Shown here: positions 40,567 to 52,821 of the stretch, in pieces | How the letters are laid out: each line of letters opens with the position of its first letter | Numbering within the stretch: position 1 is the first letter of the stretch | Source: Physcomitrium patens | Taxonomy: Eukaryota > Streptophyta > Bryopsida > Funariales > Funariaceae | Reading direction: 5' to 3' | Assembly: GCF_000002425.4 (NCBI RefSeq) | Contig: NC_037273.1 | Location: 10,008,000 to 10,071,999 of the forward strand | Length of the DNA stretch: 64,000 nt | Position numbers and translations under genes: made by a program | The notes under the pieces: generated by a model | Told to the model about the DNA's origin: nothing | Database searches by the model: none | Seen by the model: only the letters and a program-made list of their open reading frames with translations

Positions 40567-43500
40567 CTAAACCTGCAGATTCCTTACATCAACTTCCATC
40601 TGGATCCTTGCATTCAATTCCATCAAAGACTCCAGTAGGAACATGTCACCACCATGTCTGGCCAACACAGACACACTTATCGGTATTCCTCGAGCGCTTC
40701 CCAGAGGAACAGTCACCTGTTGTGCAAATTCAGATACATGAAGTCACATTTAAGATAGACAACCCATTTCCCATAACTTAAGCATTTCAGCATATATCTA
40801 GCAGGTGTAAAAATGGGGAAAAAAATACCCCATGTAGGGAAATAGAAATCAGAAGGATTTCTATCCCATTTTGGACATACAGGCCTACCTAATTCTGACT
40901 GGTGGTCAGTTTCAAAACCAAGAATTCAACTTTTACAAAACTGTGATGCGTGGCTAATGCTATCAAAAGAAGTGTAGCACCTAATTAGACTATTATTCCA
41001 CCCCAACCAATCAACAACTGCTAACTGCAGATAATTGATGCATACCTATTCCAAATACAATTAATTTTATTTATTGCTCAAACCTTAACATCATTTTAAC
41101 CAGTCCCCACCTATTTCCAATTAATAAAATGTCAAACCTAGTCACAAGACTAATAGAACTAGGTAGGTCTATATGTTGGAAATGGGGGGTGGTCGACAAT
41201 AGGTCAGCCACCTATGTCATTGGAAATAATGAGCTGAAGTCATAAAAGAGGGATGGAGATAAATTCATTTATCCAAAAGACAAGAACTTACCTGACAGCA
41301 ACCTGACATGGATGCAAGGCTCAGCATACTCAAAGCCCTTGATTCAAAGATCTCCAATTCTTTACCCTTGGCTTCTTTAAGAGGTGGCAAACTTGGAGTT
41401 GATGGCATCACTAGTAGCGAATCCATCTGGCATATGCAAATGTTACCTCCCCACTTGATTGGTACCAACCAGGTTTAATGCATTTTTCATTTCCAGTGAA
41501 GTGTATATTGTGGCATGGCCAATCGAAAAGTTGAATTACCAGTAGAATTTCATTCATGGCGGCCCGCGTTTCCTCTTTGATTTTGAGAGCCATTTTGTGC
41601 AATCCATCTATGTAAGGAGCCATTGCAAATTTCACACGCACATCGACGTCCGAGGATAGCTCTGGATCCACATCCTTGAACCACTTTCGGTGTTTGTCTC
41701 TGAACTCTCCCCTGTCAATGTTCAACACACAACAGCATCATTCTCACATTCCAGTCTGTTACGGAAAATATCCTAGATTTAATTGACGCACGTCGAGCGA
41801 GAGTCAAACAGCTTGGTTATATTGAAATATTTATTGGTTACCTTAGGAGAACAATTGTGACATGGAGAGATTCAACTATACCGCAATATCAAGAGCATGG
41901 CGTCTCGAAGACCATCAAAAGTTGTGTAGCGAGATGTGTCTTGTTTGAGGAGCCGCTCCTCCTCCATCAAAAAGTTCCTCAGAGTTGGCACACTGGACGC
42001 AATGAGCGCTCCCAGATTCACATGGTGTACGAGACTGCCTGACAAGAGGATCAATTCGACTTTAACATGGACAAAACTTTACTTCACCTTTGAGAAAAAA
42101 CACTTGCAAAAACTGTCATCGCCATCAGGTAACAGAATTAATTTTTTTATTATCGTGCAGAAGATGATCGGACAGGGCACGTAATTCGAGGGAAGTATGA
42201 ATCGTGAGTTATCACCTGCGTCCGAGTGTCTCGGAGACGGCCCTCGCAATCAGATCCGCAGTTCGAACGGTTGAAATTGAGGACTGCGAGAAGCAATCAT
42301 CAGCAACAAGAACGGAAGAGGGGAGACCCCGTTCCAAATCCGGTTGTTGCAACAGAAGCTTCACTACTTGGTGCAACACATGTACATCTCTCGACAACAC
42401 CCCTACATCATCCACGTATCAGAAACATAGACTACTCTTCACCGCCATGCCAAAGCATCGATCATCAAATTGCCCACTAGATGACCATATTCCTGCAAGG
42501 GTTCCTGGCGAACAGCAGTTCAAACAGAAATAAATCAATCGAAATTTCAGATATTAATAGGATAGTGATTCGTGATTGATGTGCTTACCTACAGCATCGA
42601 GACTCGGTGAAACTGGGGTTACTCCGACTGTTGAGATAGCTTCATGAGACGCTCGGTACCCAAAAATGCCACAAAATGATGCAGGATTTCGTACTCCTCC
42701 TATTGTATCAAGCGCTGCCACTCATGCGTAAGCATAGTCGTGTGAGTTAGTTTTTTTCCGGATAAAAATTGCCAAACCACACACCCAACGTTGTTAAAGA
42801 GTTTTCACACAGAAGATTGCGACCATTGTTTGATTGACGAGTAGAATGCATGTTTTCCGAGATAGATCAGGGTTTGACAATTTAGTTGCTGCAGAGTTGG
42901 ATAAGGAATCATCCATCTGATGTAAGGGAGCCATCGAATTCAAGATTGTATGTGGTGTACATACCAAGTGCAAAGTCGCAGGTATTGGAGGCAACTGCAA
43001 CACCAGAGCCACTCGCCGCTCCTCCTGCGAAATATTTCGGAACCACAGGATTCTCGGCTATCCCATCACGTTTATTTCTACCAAACATGCTGCCCCACAA
43101 TCGACGAAAACCTTTCAATCGTTTCCTGCTATGATTATTTGAATCAAGCAGGTTGCCCCAACGTGGACCATACTTGAACACAAATGAAAGACATCTGACA
43201 CTCTTTCTGTGACCAAAACGCACACAGGCTCACCCCTCACTAAAAACTCTACGCTCAAACCAGTTTTTCAACCCTAGAAAAAGCCCTGTAACTTATGCAG
43301 ATGAAAGGAGAATTAGGCACAAGCATGAGCCAGTTGTATGGACCCCAAGACACAGCAATGCAAAGACTTATCACGGAGCTCAAAATAAATTAATTCTGTG
43401 ATTGTTCTTCAATGTTTTAGTACCTTAAGCCGAATTCGTCCATTGTTTGCTTTCCAGTGCATGCTGCTCCTGACTGAAGGATCCGGCCAATTGCTACCGC

Positions 43501-44110
43501 AGTTTGAGTAGCCGGCGCGTGTGTCTGCTCCCAATCCTGGCTTCCAAATCCGGTAATGGCCGACTCCACATCAAACCTGCCCATCGGTAAATTGTATGAT
43601 ATATTTCAGTAGACCTAACTGTGCTTTTGTAATTGGATTCAAGAAAGAATTAGTAGTTAAGCGACTTTTAATTAATAAGAAACTCTTTTCATGACGACGA
43701 AAAATTGAGTGTATGCAGTACCATCAGAGAATCAGATGAGGAGAATCTTACACATCTTGATAGCCAAATTTGAGCTGGCCAAAGTGTAGCGAGTTTGATT
43801 TCTCCGAGGCACTTAAAGTTGGTTGGAGTCGTAAATGAGGGAGGTACTGTCGCAAATCGAAATTGGGGAATTTCCACGATCTCAGGGTTGATGTTCGAGG
43901 GAGGGTCAACTTCCCCTTCTTCACCAGCACGTAGATGCCTGCAATCCCAACTACTGATAATCCTAGTATGATGAATTTCCTCGGGGGAAAGCTAAATGAA
44001 AGCAGCGAGACTGTTGACGGTGGTGGAATTACGGTTCGAGGAGGACAAGAGCTTCCAAGCGCCTTGGCTGACAGTGTGGGCGACACATTTGTTTCAACCC
44101 TCTCCGGCAT
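40567..44110 (-). CDS. Amidase-fold protein lacking the catalytic triad, TOC64-like without TPR
   Basis: Nine exons (minus strand): 44110-43752, 43576-43424, 43089-42965, 42714-42589, 42402-42216, 42034-41882, 41711-41540, 41426-41292, 40716-40567. They are in phase and give 519 aa. A 120-residue N-terminal part carries one membrane segment at about 46-63 (FIILGLSVVGIAGIYVLV) followed by basic residues, suggesting an outer-membrane signal anchor. The rest is an amidase-signature domain (VTGFG/ITGFG...DW, GVAVAS, SFCGIFGYRASHEAIS, STVGVTPV, ADDCF, MSGCCQVTVPLG). Aligned with its neighbour at 46220-51003 it has Gln118 for the catalytic Lys, Ala195 for the cis-Ser and Gly219 for the nucleophilic Ser, so hydrolysis is not expected. 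It ends after the amidase domain with no TPR. All splice sites are canonical and the frame is intact, arguing for a functional pseudo-enzyme rather than a decaying gene. Residue comparison is by eye. Confidence 0.85.
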
Positions 44111-46219
44111 TCTGTAACGTAATGTGTGACGTTTTTATCAGTTATTTCACGAATTTAGTTCATCAATCTTTACCATGTCATCAGATGACGCCTAACTGAA
44201 TCTGTTATGTTTTCACCATCGATGGAGGTACTTTGTGGGAAATCCCAACCTCTCGACTTGGCAGTCGAATTGCCCCATCGTATGTCATGTGGGACCGACA
44301 GAAAACATGAGGAGGCATTGCTCAACAGAGCACAGTGAGATTGCTTTTTGTTAGTTCAACAATGCAGCATTGCAACTTACTTGCAAGAAAGTAAAATTTA
44401 CATGTTACACTCTGGAATAATACTGATGGGCAATTTGACTCGAGATCTAGTAGCATCTTACAACATGGGGCGAAACGCCAAAGTGCATATTCTGGGACAG
44501 TACGTTATGAGAGAAACCTAATCACGGCAAAATTAAATGGATAAAGGGCAGACTCAATGTGGGGATATGAGCTGAATGTCGCCAAAAACGAAACAATGTG
44601 ATAATGTTTAGCTGTTCATGTTCTGCATCGCTGAGAGAGCCTGACAAATCTTTTGATCTACTCCCTGGACCCGATCCTCAGACTTTGAAAGTTCTTCAAG
44701 TGAGTACTGTAGCGCTGAATTGCAACATCAACCAAAGATTGACAGATTCGATACTTAATTAAAGCTTATCATCTATGCAGACATCGCCGTGAAAAGGTTG
44801 CTGAATCGAGTATGAAACATGATTGACTGCAAGAAGGGTTGGGGGGGGGGGGGGGGGAATGGGGGTGGGAGGAGAGAGCAAAAGAGCGAGAGCGTAAGGA
44901 GAGAAGAGAAGTTGGCTGCTGAGTCCTCCATTTTCAGCAGTTAACAAAGGTTATGCCAAATTGATGACCTCGGTGCTATGGTTTGAGGCTCACCCAAATA
45001 TCAACTCAAGTGCCAAGCCTTGAGACTTCACTCATGCCGCGACTTTCGTCTCCGAAGAAACTAACTCACGAAGCTAAAGAAAGGTCTGGCAATGCCATGG
45101 ATAAGAGACTTCTGATCCTCTAGACTGCGCTACGCTTCAGCATGTGGGTTTCACAAGTATCACCCATGACTCACAACTGACAATTCCATCGACGCTGAGC
45201 ATATCCAGTTCTCGACGATTGTGCTGTAAGCTCTTTTTGGGATTTTCATTGAATGACGACAACTACCCATGTAAAGGATCTGACCACGATGTGGATGAAA
45301 GACGATAACACACAGTTTCGATGCAGAGGACATTCGTAGCTCTAAAGCCCTAATTATCAACTTCTCTTTCATTTGACGGTGTGTCCACTCAGTAAGCTTG
45401 GAGTTGGTTGAAGTGAAGTCTGGTTAATGCACAAGAGTTGCACGTCAGGTATGTGAGTTTTACGCGTACAGAGCTTTTATTCAGGACTTGTGATTCGAGA
45501 AATTTCTGCCGGGATTCTGGTTGGATGAATTATAAAATTTGAGGCTGAGGAACGGGGGTGTGATTCTTACTTCTTTTGTATTCTTTATGTTTCATTTTTG
45601 AATTTTGCTGTCAGTGGAGGATTTAATTGTAGTTAGTTCGGCGTGTTTGTGTAGTTCATTGAGATGTAGCTTGGTTTTGGTGTTACGGAGTGGTCGAGGG
45701 TGCTGTTGAGTGTCTTCTTGAGGAGGAGCAAGTGATGCGAGAAGGAAAAGTGAACCTTCTCGTAGTACATTTTTAGTGGGGAGGAAACTAGTTCCGTGAA
45801 GGTGGTCTATTGGAGATGCGTTTGGTGTGAAGTGGTATAAAATTCAATTTGAGGCAGAACTGTGACCTTTAGAAGTTGGGTGTTCTGAGTACTTCGATTT
45901 CTATACCTGCGGCTTGTAATTTTTCAGACACGGACGAGGACCAGATGTTATGCTGCAATTCAACGTCCCTGATAAAGAAGTCTGAATCCTCATTGTTCTG
46001 GGTGGCAGTGTTTAAGCCAGGAGGGGTTTAATGATGTGGTTCACGAGGCTTGCAACTCTTGAGGGACCTTCAGACCTTGAGACTCTGTAACTGGAAAATC
46101 AGTGTTTTAAAAGCTGAGATACCTAGGTGGTGACTCTTCCTCCGGGTGCACCGTTTTCAAGCTCTGACGAGCTTTTTGGATTTCTCAAGAACTTCCTTTG
46201 AAGCTGCAGCAGAGGAAGT
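44111..46219. promoter_or_regulatory. Putative bidirectional promoter between head-to-head amidase paralogues
   Basis: The 2.1 kb separates the start codons of two divergently transcribed paralogues. No coding frame with a domain lies in it. A 17-G run at 44841-44857 within a purine-rich tract (about 44825-44910) could form a G-quadruplex or triplex. Each gene must have its promoter and 5' UTR here, but no specific core elements could be assigned. Confidence 0.5.
44841..44857 (+). repeat. Poly-G tract in purine-rich block
   Basis: Seventeen consecutive G are followed by AATGGGGGTGGGAGGAGAGAG, all within the divergent intergenic region. It meets the run pattern for a potential G-quadruplex on the plus strand. 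Confidence 0.85.
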
Positions 46220-49200
46220 ATGCCGAACGATAAAATTTTGGCAAGGTCTCTCGGGGTCTTATTTGGCCTTGGACTAGCTGGAATTTTCATTCTCCGGCGG
46301 AATCTTTTCAGGTTGACAGGCAGGAAGGATAATGGCGCCTTCATTGAGTATTTTGAGTTGCTACCTCCACCTCCGCCACCTCCACCTAGCGCTCCTCATC
46401 CTCTCTCAGGGCTCACATTTGCCATTAAGGACATGTAAGTATCGAATTCCAAGACTTGTAAGATGGCTTGCTATTGAAACATAGTAGCTTTACTTCTCCC
46501 ATCATAAAGTTCCAGCGCTTCGTTATTGCGAGATTGCTTCGCAGTGTACTCATTGGGGTTTAACGCCTTCCTTTTGTGCCTTTTCTGAATCTTGGAGGCT
46601 GAAGATTTGCAATTCATTAGCGGTATTGTGTTCCGAAAATTGTTTATGATCTTGCCTCATCTCTTCATTTAATCCTTCATTTCTGCCTTTCTCTACATGT
46701 ACACTGACTGGTTTTGATGCAGTTATGTACAGTTAAAATTATTTCTTCTCTATGATCTCTCCTTTTGGATTCCCTTATCAACGTAATGAAGAAGAGCTTT
46801 TGGATTTTGTATAATCAGAACCTTTGATGCTTGGAAATAGTCGAAAGTTTGTTTGTAAGCTCGATTTTTAAACGGATTAATCATAATATTCTTAGAAGGC
46901 ACTAAAACATTATAGATTTGGAAGACCAAATGAGAGCAATTAGGCTGGGAACTGGGTAATGCCAGATTAGTTTGATTACTGGACATAAGTGGTCTATTTA
47001 CACAAATAACGTGGGTTCTTTTGGCCTTTAAATTTTTTTGCATCTAATGTTGACGCGACTTCTGGTAGGAGTTTAGATTGCTGAGCATTCTTTTATTGCA
47101 AGTTTCCTGGTTCTGGAAGTTGTCGAGAATCTTCCAAGTATCTCAATTATTAGTTGACAGCTAGAATTCTCCACCTCTTGGCAGCCCGTTGCTGATCAAT
47201 AAAAATAACAGGTTAGCAATCAGTCTTGTACTTCTCTAACTCGACATTGGTTTGATGGGGGACAGATTCGATATAGAGGGATTTGTCACAGGTTTTGGTA
47301 ATCCAGATTGGGCCTCAACACATGAGCCTGCTACACGCACCGCTGCAGCTGTCAAAGTCCTTGTAGAAGCAGGTGCGACATGCATCGGCAAACTTATTAT
47401 GGACGAGCTTGCTTACAGGTGAACTTTCTAATGTATCTACAGATGAATGCAGCATTCAAACATGGCTCTGTTTTGAGAAACATAATTGAAAGGGGTGCAT
47501 TAAGGCATTTCAGCGCGGTTATTAAATTGAATTGGTATGGATTCTGCAGCATTATAGGAGATAACAAGCACTATGGAACTCCAGTAAATCCTGCAGCACC
47601 AAATCGCATTCCTGGAGGATCTTCAAGTGGGTCAGGAGTTGCTGTAGCTGCTGACTTGGTGGATTTCTCTCTAGGTGGGTGTGTTCTGCGGTCTGTAACT
47701 TATATACGTGTTTGTCGCTGTAAAAAATCCTCCAGAAAGAGTTGCCCATTAGCACCTGATTTTTTCACGCGTAAATGTATGTTATCTTTGATTTTTGATC
47801 CAAGCTTGCGATCATTTGGAATTTTAGGAACGGACACTGCTGGTAGTGTGCGAGTGCCAGCGGCCTTCTGTGGAATTCTAGGATTTCGTCCTTCGCATGG
47901 AGCTGTTTCAACGGTTGGAGTTACTCCTATGGCCCAAAGTTTAGATACTGTTGGTAAACAATTTGTTTCCTTGATGAACTACTCTTGGTCATGGAATGAT
48001 TAGAGTCGTTGCCTTCGTTGCCTTTACATGTATGCTGCTATTCTCTCTAAATTGTGTGGATTCAGCTTCTTTTTACAGGTATGTTGTATTCTTTTTTTTT
48101 CTGTCTTCTGTTGTTAGTTTGATCTAGAGCATCTTCAATCGGTTCTTGATTTCTTCAATCACCTACCCAAATTGGGTAATCGTGTTTTGTAGGTTGTTTC
48201 GCAAGAGATCCAGCGATCTTGCGGCAAGTAGGGCACATTTTGCTTCAGCTCCCTTACATGGATGTGAGGCAACCACGACGGTTCTTTATCGCTGATGATT
48301 GCTTCAAAATTTCATTAATTCCTACTGAATTGTCTCTGGGGACAGTTGTCAAATCCATTCAGAAACTTCTTGGACGTATGTTTCTTTTCTTTTTGTGTCC
48401 GCACCCCTCCATTTAGTACAGAATTTTCAGAAAAAATTCTTTCACTTTCGAAAGGTGTCTTTCATAATTATTTTGAGGTTTTCGCTTGCTGATTCAATTT
48501 AACTCAGTCTCCGCAATGCTGATACATGCATGCATTTAGAGCCTGTTTTTTAAAATCAGTGTAATGTTTGTTGCTGATTTTTCACAGGGCAAGTGTTACA
48601 GCACATTAATCTTGGGGATTATGTGGCAAGAACTGTTCCGAGTCTGAAAGAGCTGCAGAAGGAGATTAGCGACAGTAATCTAGGATCACTGGCATTACTT
48701 CGGACTGCCATGCAGATTCTTCAGAGGTAGATACCATATGTTAAAATAGAATGTGGTGGTTTTGGTGATGAGAAGCAAGTGCCTTGCTTTTCCATATTTT
48801 TATGTTGATTATTTATGTGATATTTGATTCAATTACCTTTGCAAGCAATACGAGCACAGTAAAATGCTCCAAGTACGCTGTTATTTAGTAACAGAATTTT
48901 ATGTTCGCCCTTTTGCAGGTGGGAGTTCAAGTTGAATCATGAAGAATGGCTGACCACTGTAAAGCCTGATCTAGCACCTGCTTTAGCTGCAAGAACAAAA
49001 CTTGCTCTTGAGACAAGTTCTAATCTGGTACCTCTTCTCCAGAAGATCAAGGATGAGACTCGCTACGCCATCAGTGAACTTCTCAAGGTAATTTGCATGA
49101 TCTTAAAGAATACAGTAAGATTTTGTATTACTGATACATTATCTAGATTTCTTTTTAGGTAAAGCTCCAGCTTCGGATGTTATGTGAACGTTGCAACTTC

Positions 49201-51003
49201 ATTTTTCTGCATCTTTATGAATATGCGTTTTTATGACGGTCGTTAAACTTCGTTGTTCTGGTCATAAACTAACTTTGTTTGCACCGTGCATAATAGAATG
49301 ATTCTCTTCTGGTGATGCCCACAGTCCCAGACATTCCTCCGAAACTGAATACCAAAGCAGAAGCGCTTGAAGTTTTTCGGAACAAGACGTTGGATTTGAT
49401 ATGTGTAGCAGGGATGTCAAGCTGCTGTCAAGTACCCCTCCTTCCCATCTCCCTTGGTTTTCCGCAGTTTTGAAAATTAATGTCAGCTTTTATTTGTGTG
49501 GTAGAGATGTTATTTCTTTCTCGTCCTAGCTTTCCCGACATTGACCGAAATTGATGCAGGTTACCATGCCAGCAGGAAACCATGACGGCGTGCCCATGGC
49601 AGTGTCTCTACTAGCAAGGCAGGGGTCTGACCGGTTTCTACTTGATACAGTACTAGCTATATATTCTACAGTACAGGAAGAAGATAAGGTTGCGGCTGAC
49701 CAACCTTCTATCGTGAGTGACGGCAACAGTGCTGCTGCTGAATTGGCAAAGGAGAAGGTGTGAACGAAAAACCTCTTGTGAAATCTGTTGTGCGTGTGCT
49801 TTCTTTCTTTACTTTAGGATCTCAATACAACGTAAGTGCTTGTGAAGTTTTCGTTGGGTCATGTGTAATATTTCTATTCCCTTCGCACACTCTTCAAGCA
49901 TTGTGTATTTCGTCAAGTTGCAAAGTTTTGGTGGATGATTAAATATAACTCGCTGATGAGAAAACCTCTTTGTATCTGTTTATAGACTACCTCCAAGTGA
50001 AGAGGTTCTCTGTTTATTTTTTGACATCCTTGTCAGATCTGTGTTTGCAGCAGTTATAACTTATGTCATGAGTGCAGGGTAATGCAGCATTCAAAGAGAA
50101 AGACTACAAGAAAGCTGTAGGGTTTTACACTGATGCAATTCGCCTGAATGGAAACAACGCAACATACTATAACAACCGTGCTATGGCTTATCTTCAACTT
50201 TGCAGGTAGGTCCGATGTGTTGCATTTTTGGTAGTTTAAGCTGTCATCTAATCAATTCGATCTTGCCAGGAGCTGTGGAGCTATTCAAATAGCGTCATTC
50301 GTGTGAAGTTCAAGTTTTCCTAAGTGAGAATCGTCCAGCTCACATCTAACTTGGTTCTTTGCAGCTTTTCAGAGGCCGAATCTGATTGTACTAAGGCATT
50401 GAATCTTGACAAGAGGGTGAGTGTTTTTATTCTATTTGAAGTAGGCTTAGAAGAACAAATGCAGTTTGACGGGAGCAGGATGGTGGCACCAATATATGTT
50501 TTCATTGTAGATTTGAATGTGCCGGCTGTTGTGCAAGTCACACTTTTAATGATGAAGTGAGTTTGCAGAGCGTGAAAGCCTACTTGAGGAGGGGAACTGC
50601 CCGTGAGTTTTTGGGATACTACAAAGAAGCTGATGAAGGTCGTAAGCATTTACCTTCTATTGTTGGCTTCCCGTTTGCTTGTGGCAGAGTCCTTTCTCTA
50701 GCCTGAACGTCTTGTTTCATGTGGATTGGTTGTGGTCATCTGCTAAGAGTCATTAGGTTTCCTCGGGGATAGCTCTAGCGTGAATGAAAAATCTATGCGT
50801 TCTTGCTTACATGTATGATTCAGATTATAGCTTTTGTCAACATTAACTACATATATACTTCCAGCATCTCACAGTGATAAGATGCTGACATTTGATGACT
50901 TGGACGTGTGTTCGCAGATTTTAGGCAAGCTCTTATTTTTGAACCTACCAACAAAACTGCTAGTGAGGCGCTGAGTAGACTGAAGAAGCTTCTGTACGGT
51001 TAA
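46220..51003 (+). CDS. TOC64: TOC64/OEP64-like outer-envelope protein with amidase and TPR domains
   Basis: Thirteen exons: 46220-46434, 47266-47418, 47550-47674, 47828-47953, 48193-48375, 48588-48726, 48919-49087, 49297-49431, 49560-49757, 50078-50205, 50365-50416, 50569-50638, 50918-51003. Phases agree and give 592 aa, the usual TOC64 length. Order: N-terminal membrane anchor (about 10-25), proline run (49-56), amidase domain (about 60-470), three TPR units (482-592). The amidase residues are intact: Lys70 (FAIKD), cis-Ser147 (GGSSSGS), Ser171 (DTAGSVRVP), with spacings 77 and 24, as in plant AMI1 (K36/S113/S137). The TPR carboxylate clamp is complete (Lys479, Asn483, Asn514, Lys544, Arg548), so it should bind EEVD tails of Hsp90/Hsp70. 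Known members dock chaperone-bound precursors at chloroplasts or mitochondria; retained hydrolase residues allow an added enzymatic role. Divergent from its dead paralogue, convergent with B55. Confidence 0.92.
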
Positions 51004-52777
51004 TTTTTTTTTTTCTAGTTGAATTGTTTCGAGGTCGTCAGAATGGATGGGCAGGACATATTTTCTTACCCTCTCATCCACTGAGAGTAAATCTAAGCCT
51101 ATGTGATGCTTTTGCTCTTCAAGGCTTAGCTACCAGTTTAGGAATCTTGCTTAGTAACCTGGATTAGGGATGGTGAGAGAGTGTTCAGTTTGTGCTGGAC
51201 ACATGATAATGTGTAGGCGTCCGATTTCGATGTGCACAGACAAGTAGATGAGTTGGAATTCTTGAAGCAGGTGTGACTGCGGGCAGGAAAGGGAACCCAA
51301 ATCCCGTGAAGTGGAGAAGGGTGTCATAATTTGTTGCCTCATTTGCTCGAGTCCCTTTGTATTTTAGTCAGCAAATTCTGATGTTGCACTGGGGTGGAAT
51401 TCAATTTATGCGTATTTGCAGTAATACCTCTGCTTGAACTGGAAAATACCTAAGTGGCATGAATGCTGATTTAGAATTCTTAATTAGTAAAAGAACACAA
51501 AAAAGACGAAAACATCATTATGAATAAAAATAACACTTTTAAGATTTCAGATATGATAAGAAAATCGACAACAGTGTCACGCACACCCTCTTAAAGAATG
51601 CTTACGTCTCATACATGAGACGTGCAATCCAAAACTGTTGCACACAAACATAGGAAACACAGTTTGTGCAACAGTAGTCTAAAATGCTGAAAAATATTCT
51701 ATTTGAAAATGCTAGCAAGACATATTAACCACCAAAGGTAGTGATGAATTAGAATAGTATAATAGGAAAAGGCAAACAAACGTGAAAAATCTTGAAAGAA
51801 ACATGAGATTCTTCAATATGTAGCAATTAATGAAAACTACTATAAATAATATAAAAATGCACATAATACTTTTCATACAAAAAGTAGCTTATATTATTAT
51901 AGCAATATGTAGTATTTGGAGTTGTAAAATATAATATAAAACAAACAATTAGAAAGATGATATTTATTAGGATTTATATATCAAGGGCTTGAATCTAAAT
52001 AAATTTGTTAAAAAATAAGTTCATGTAAAACTATGAAGGATTAAAGAAAATAAAAAAGAGGTAAATTCATAAGGTAGAAATATATTGAAATAACTACTGC
52101 CAAGTACAAAAACTAGATAATCTTGAATCAAGACTTCAACACAAAAATAAGGTTTATAACATTTAAAATGATTGTAGTTTTGTCTTTACATATTTTGGCT
52201 AACAAAATTATATAGAAGTTTCTCAAAGCTCTCTACACTTACAAGCTATCTCAGTTATAGACTTCTTCTATAGTGACTTCCAAAATATTAAAAAAATAAG
52301 AAGAATTTATTGAAACTACATGGAATATTTAAAGATATCTATTAATATAAATTTCATTTATAAAGTTTTCTTGATATATTTTTAAGGGAGATATTATCTA
52401 TCAAATATGTTTCTACCAACTTCTAATTATTTCTATTTACTTAAATTTACTTATGTTTTATAGATGTTTGAGATGTTATGATTATATTAAATATTTTATT
52501 TTAAATAATTATGTCATCTAACTTTATTTGAATCTAAAAATAATATTAATTGATTACAAAGTTTTCTTTTAATCCCTCTATGTTTCTAAAACAACATTAA
52601 AAGTTACAAGGTCCAATATATTTTTCTTTCTAAAAGCACTCAAAATTATAAAGACAACCTTGTTTTTGTTATATTATGTGTCATTTATATAAATCACTAC
52701 AATGTCCAATAAATTTTATTTGTTAATTTTTTTATATTTGAGATTATAATAAAAAAAAATCATATTAAGACTTTGTG

Positions 52778-52821
<44 letters not shown>

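Noticed and set aside
42212..42415. Independent small gene starting MDDVGVLSRD on the minus strand
   Set aside because: It is exon 5 of the amidase-like gene; homology starts at GVLSRDVHVLHQV after an acceptor at 42403, and the preceding residues are intronic.
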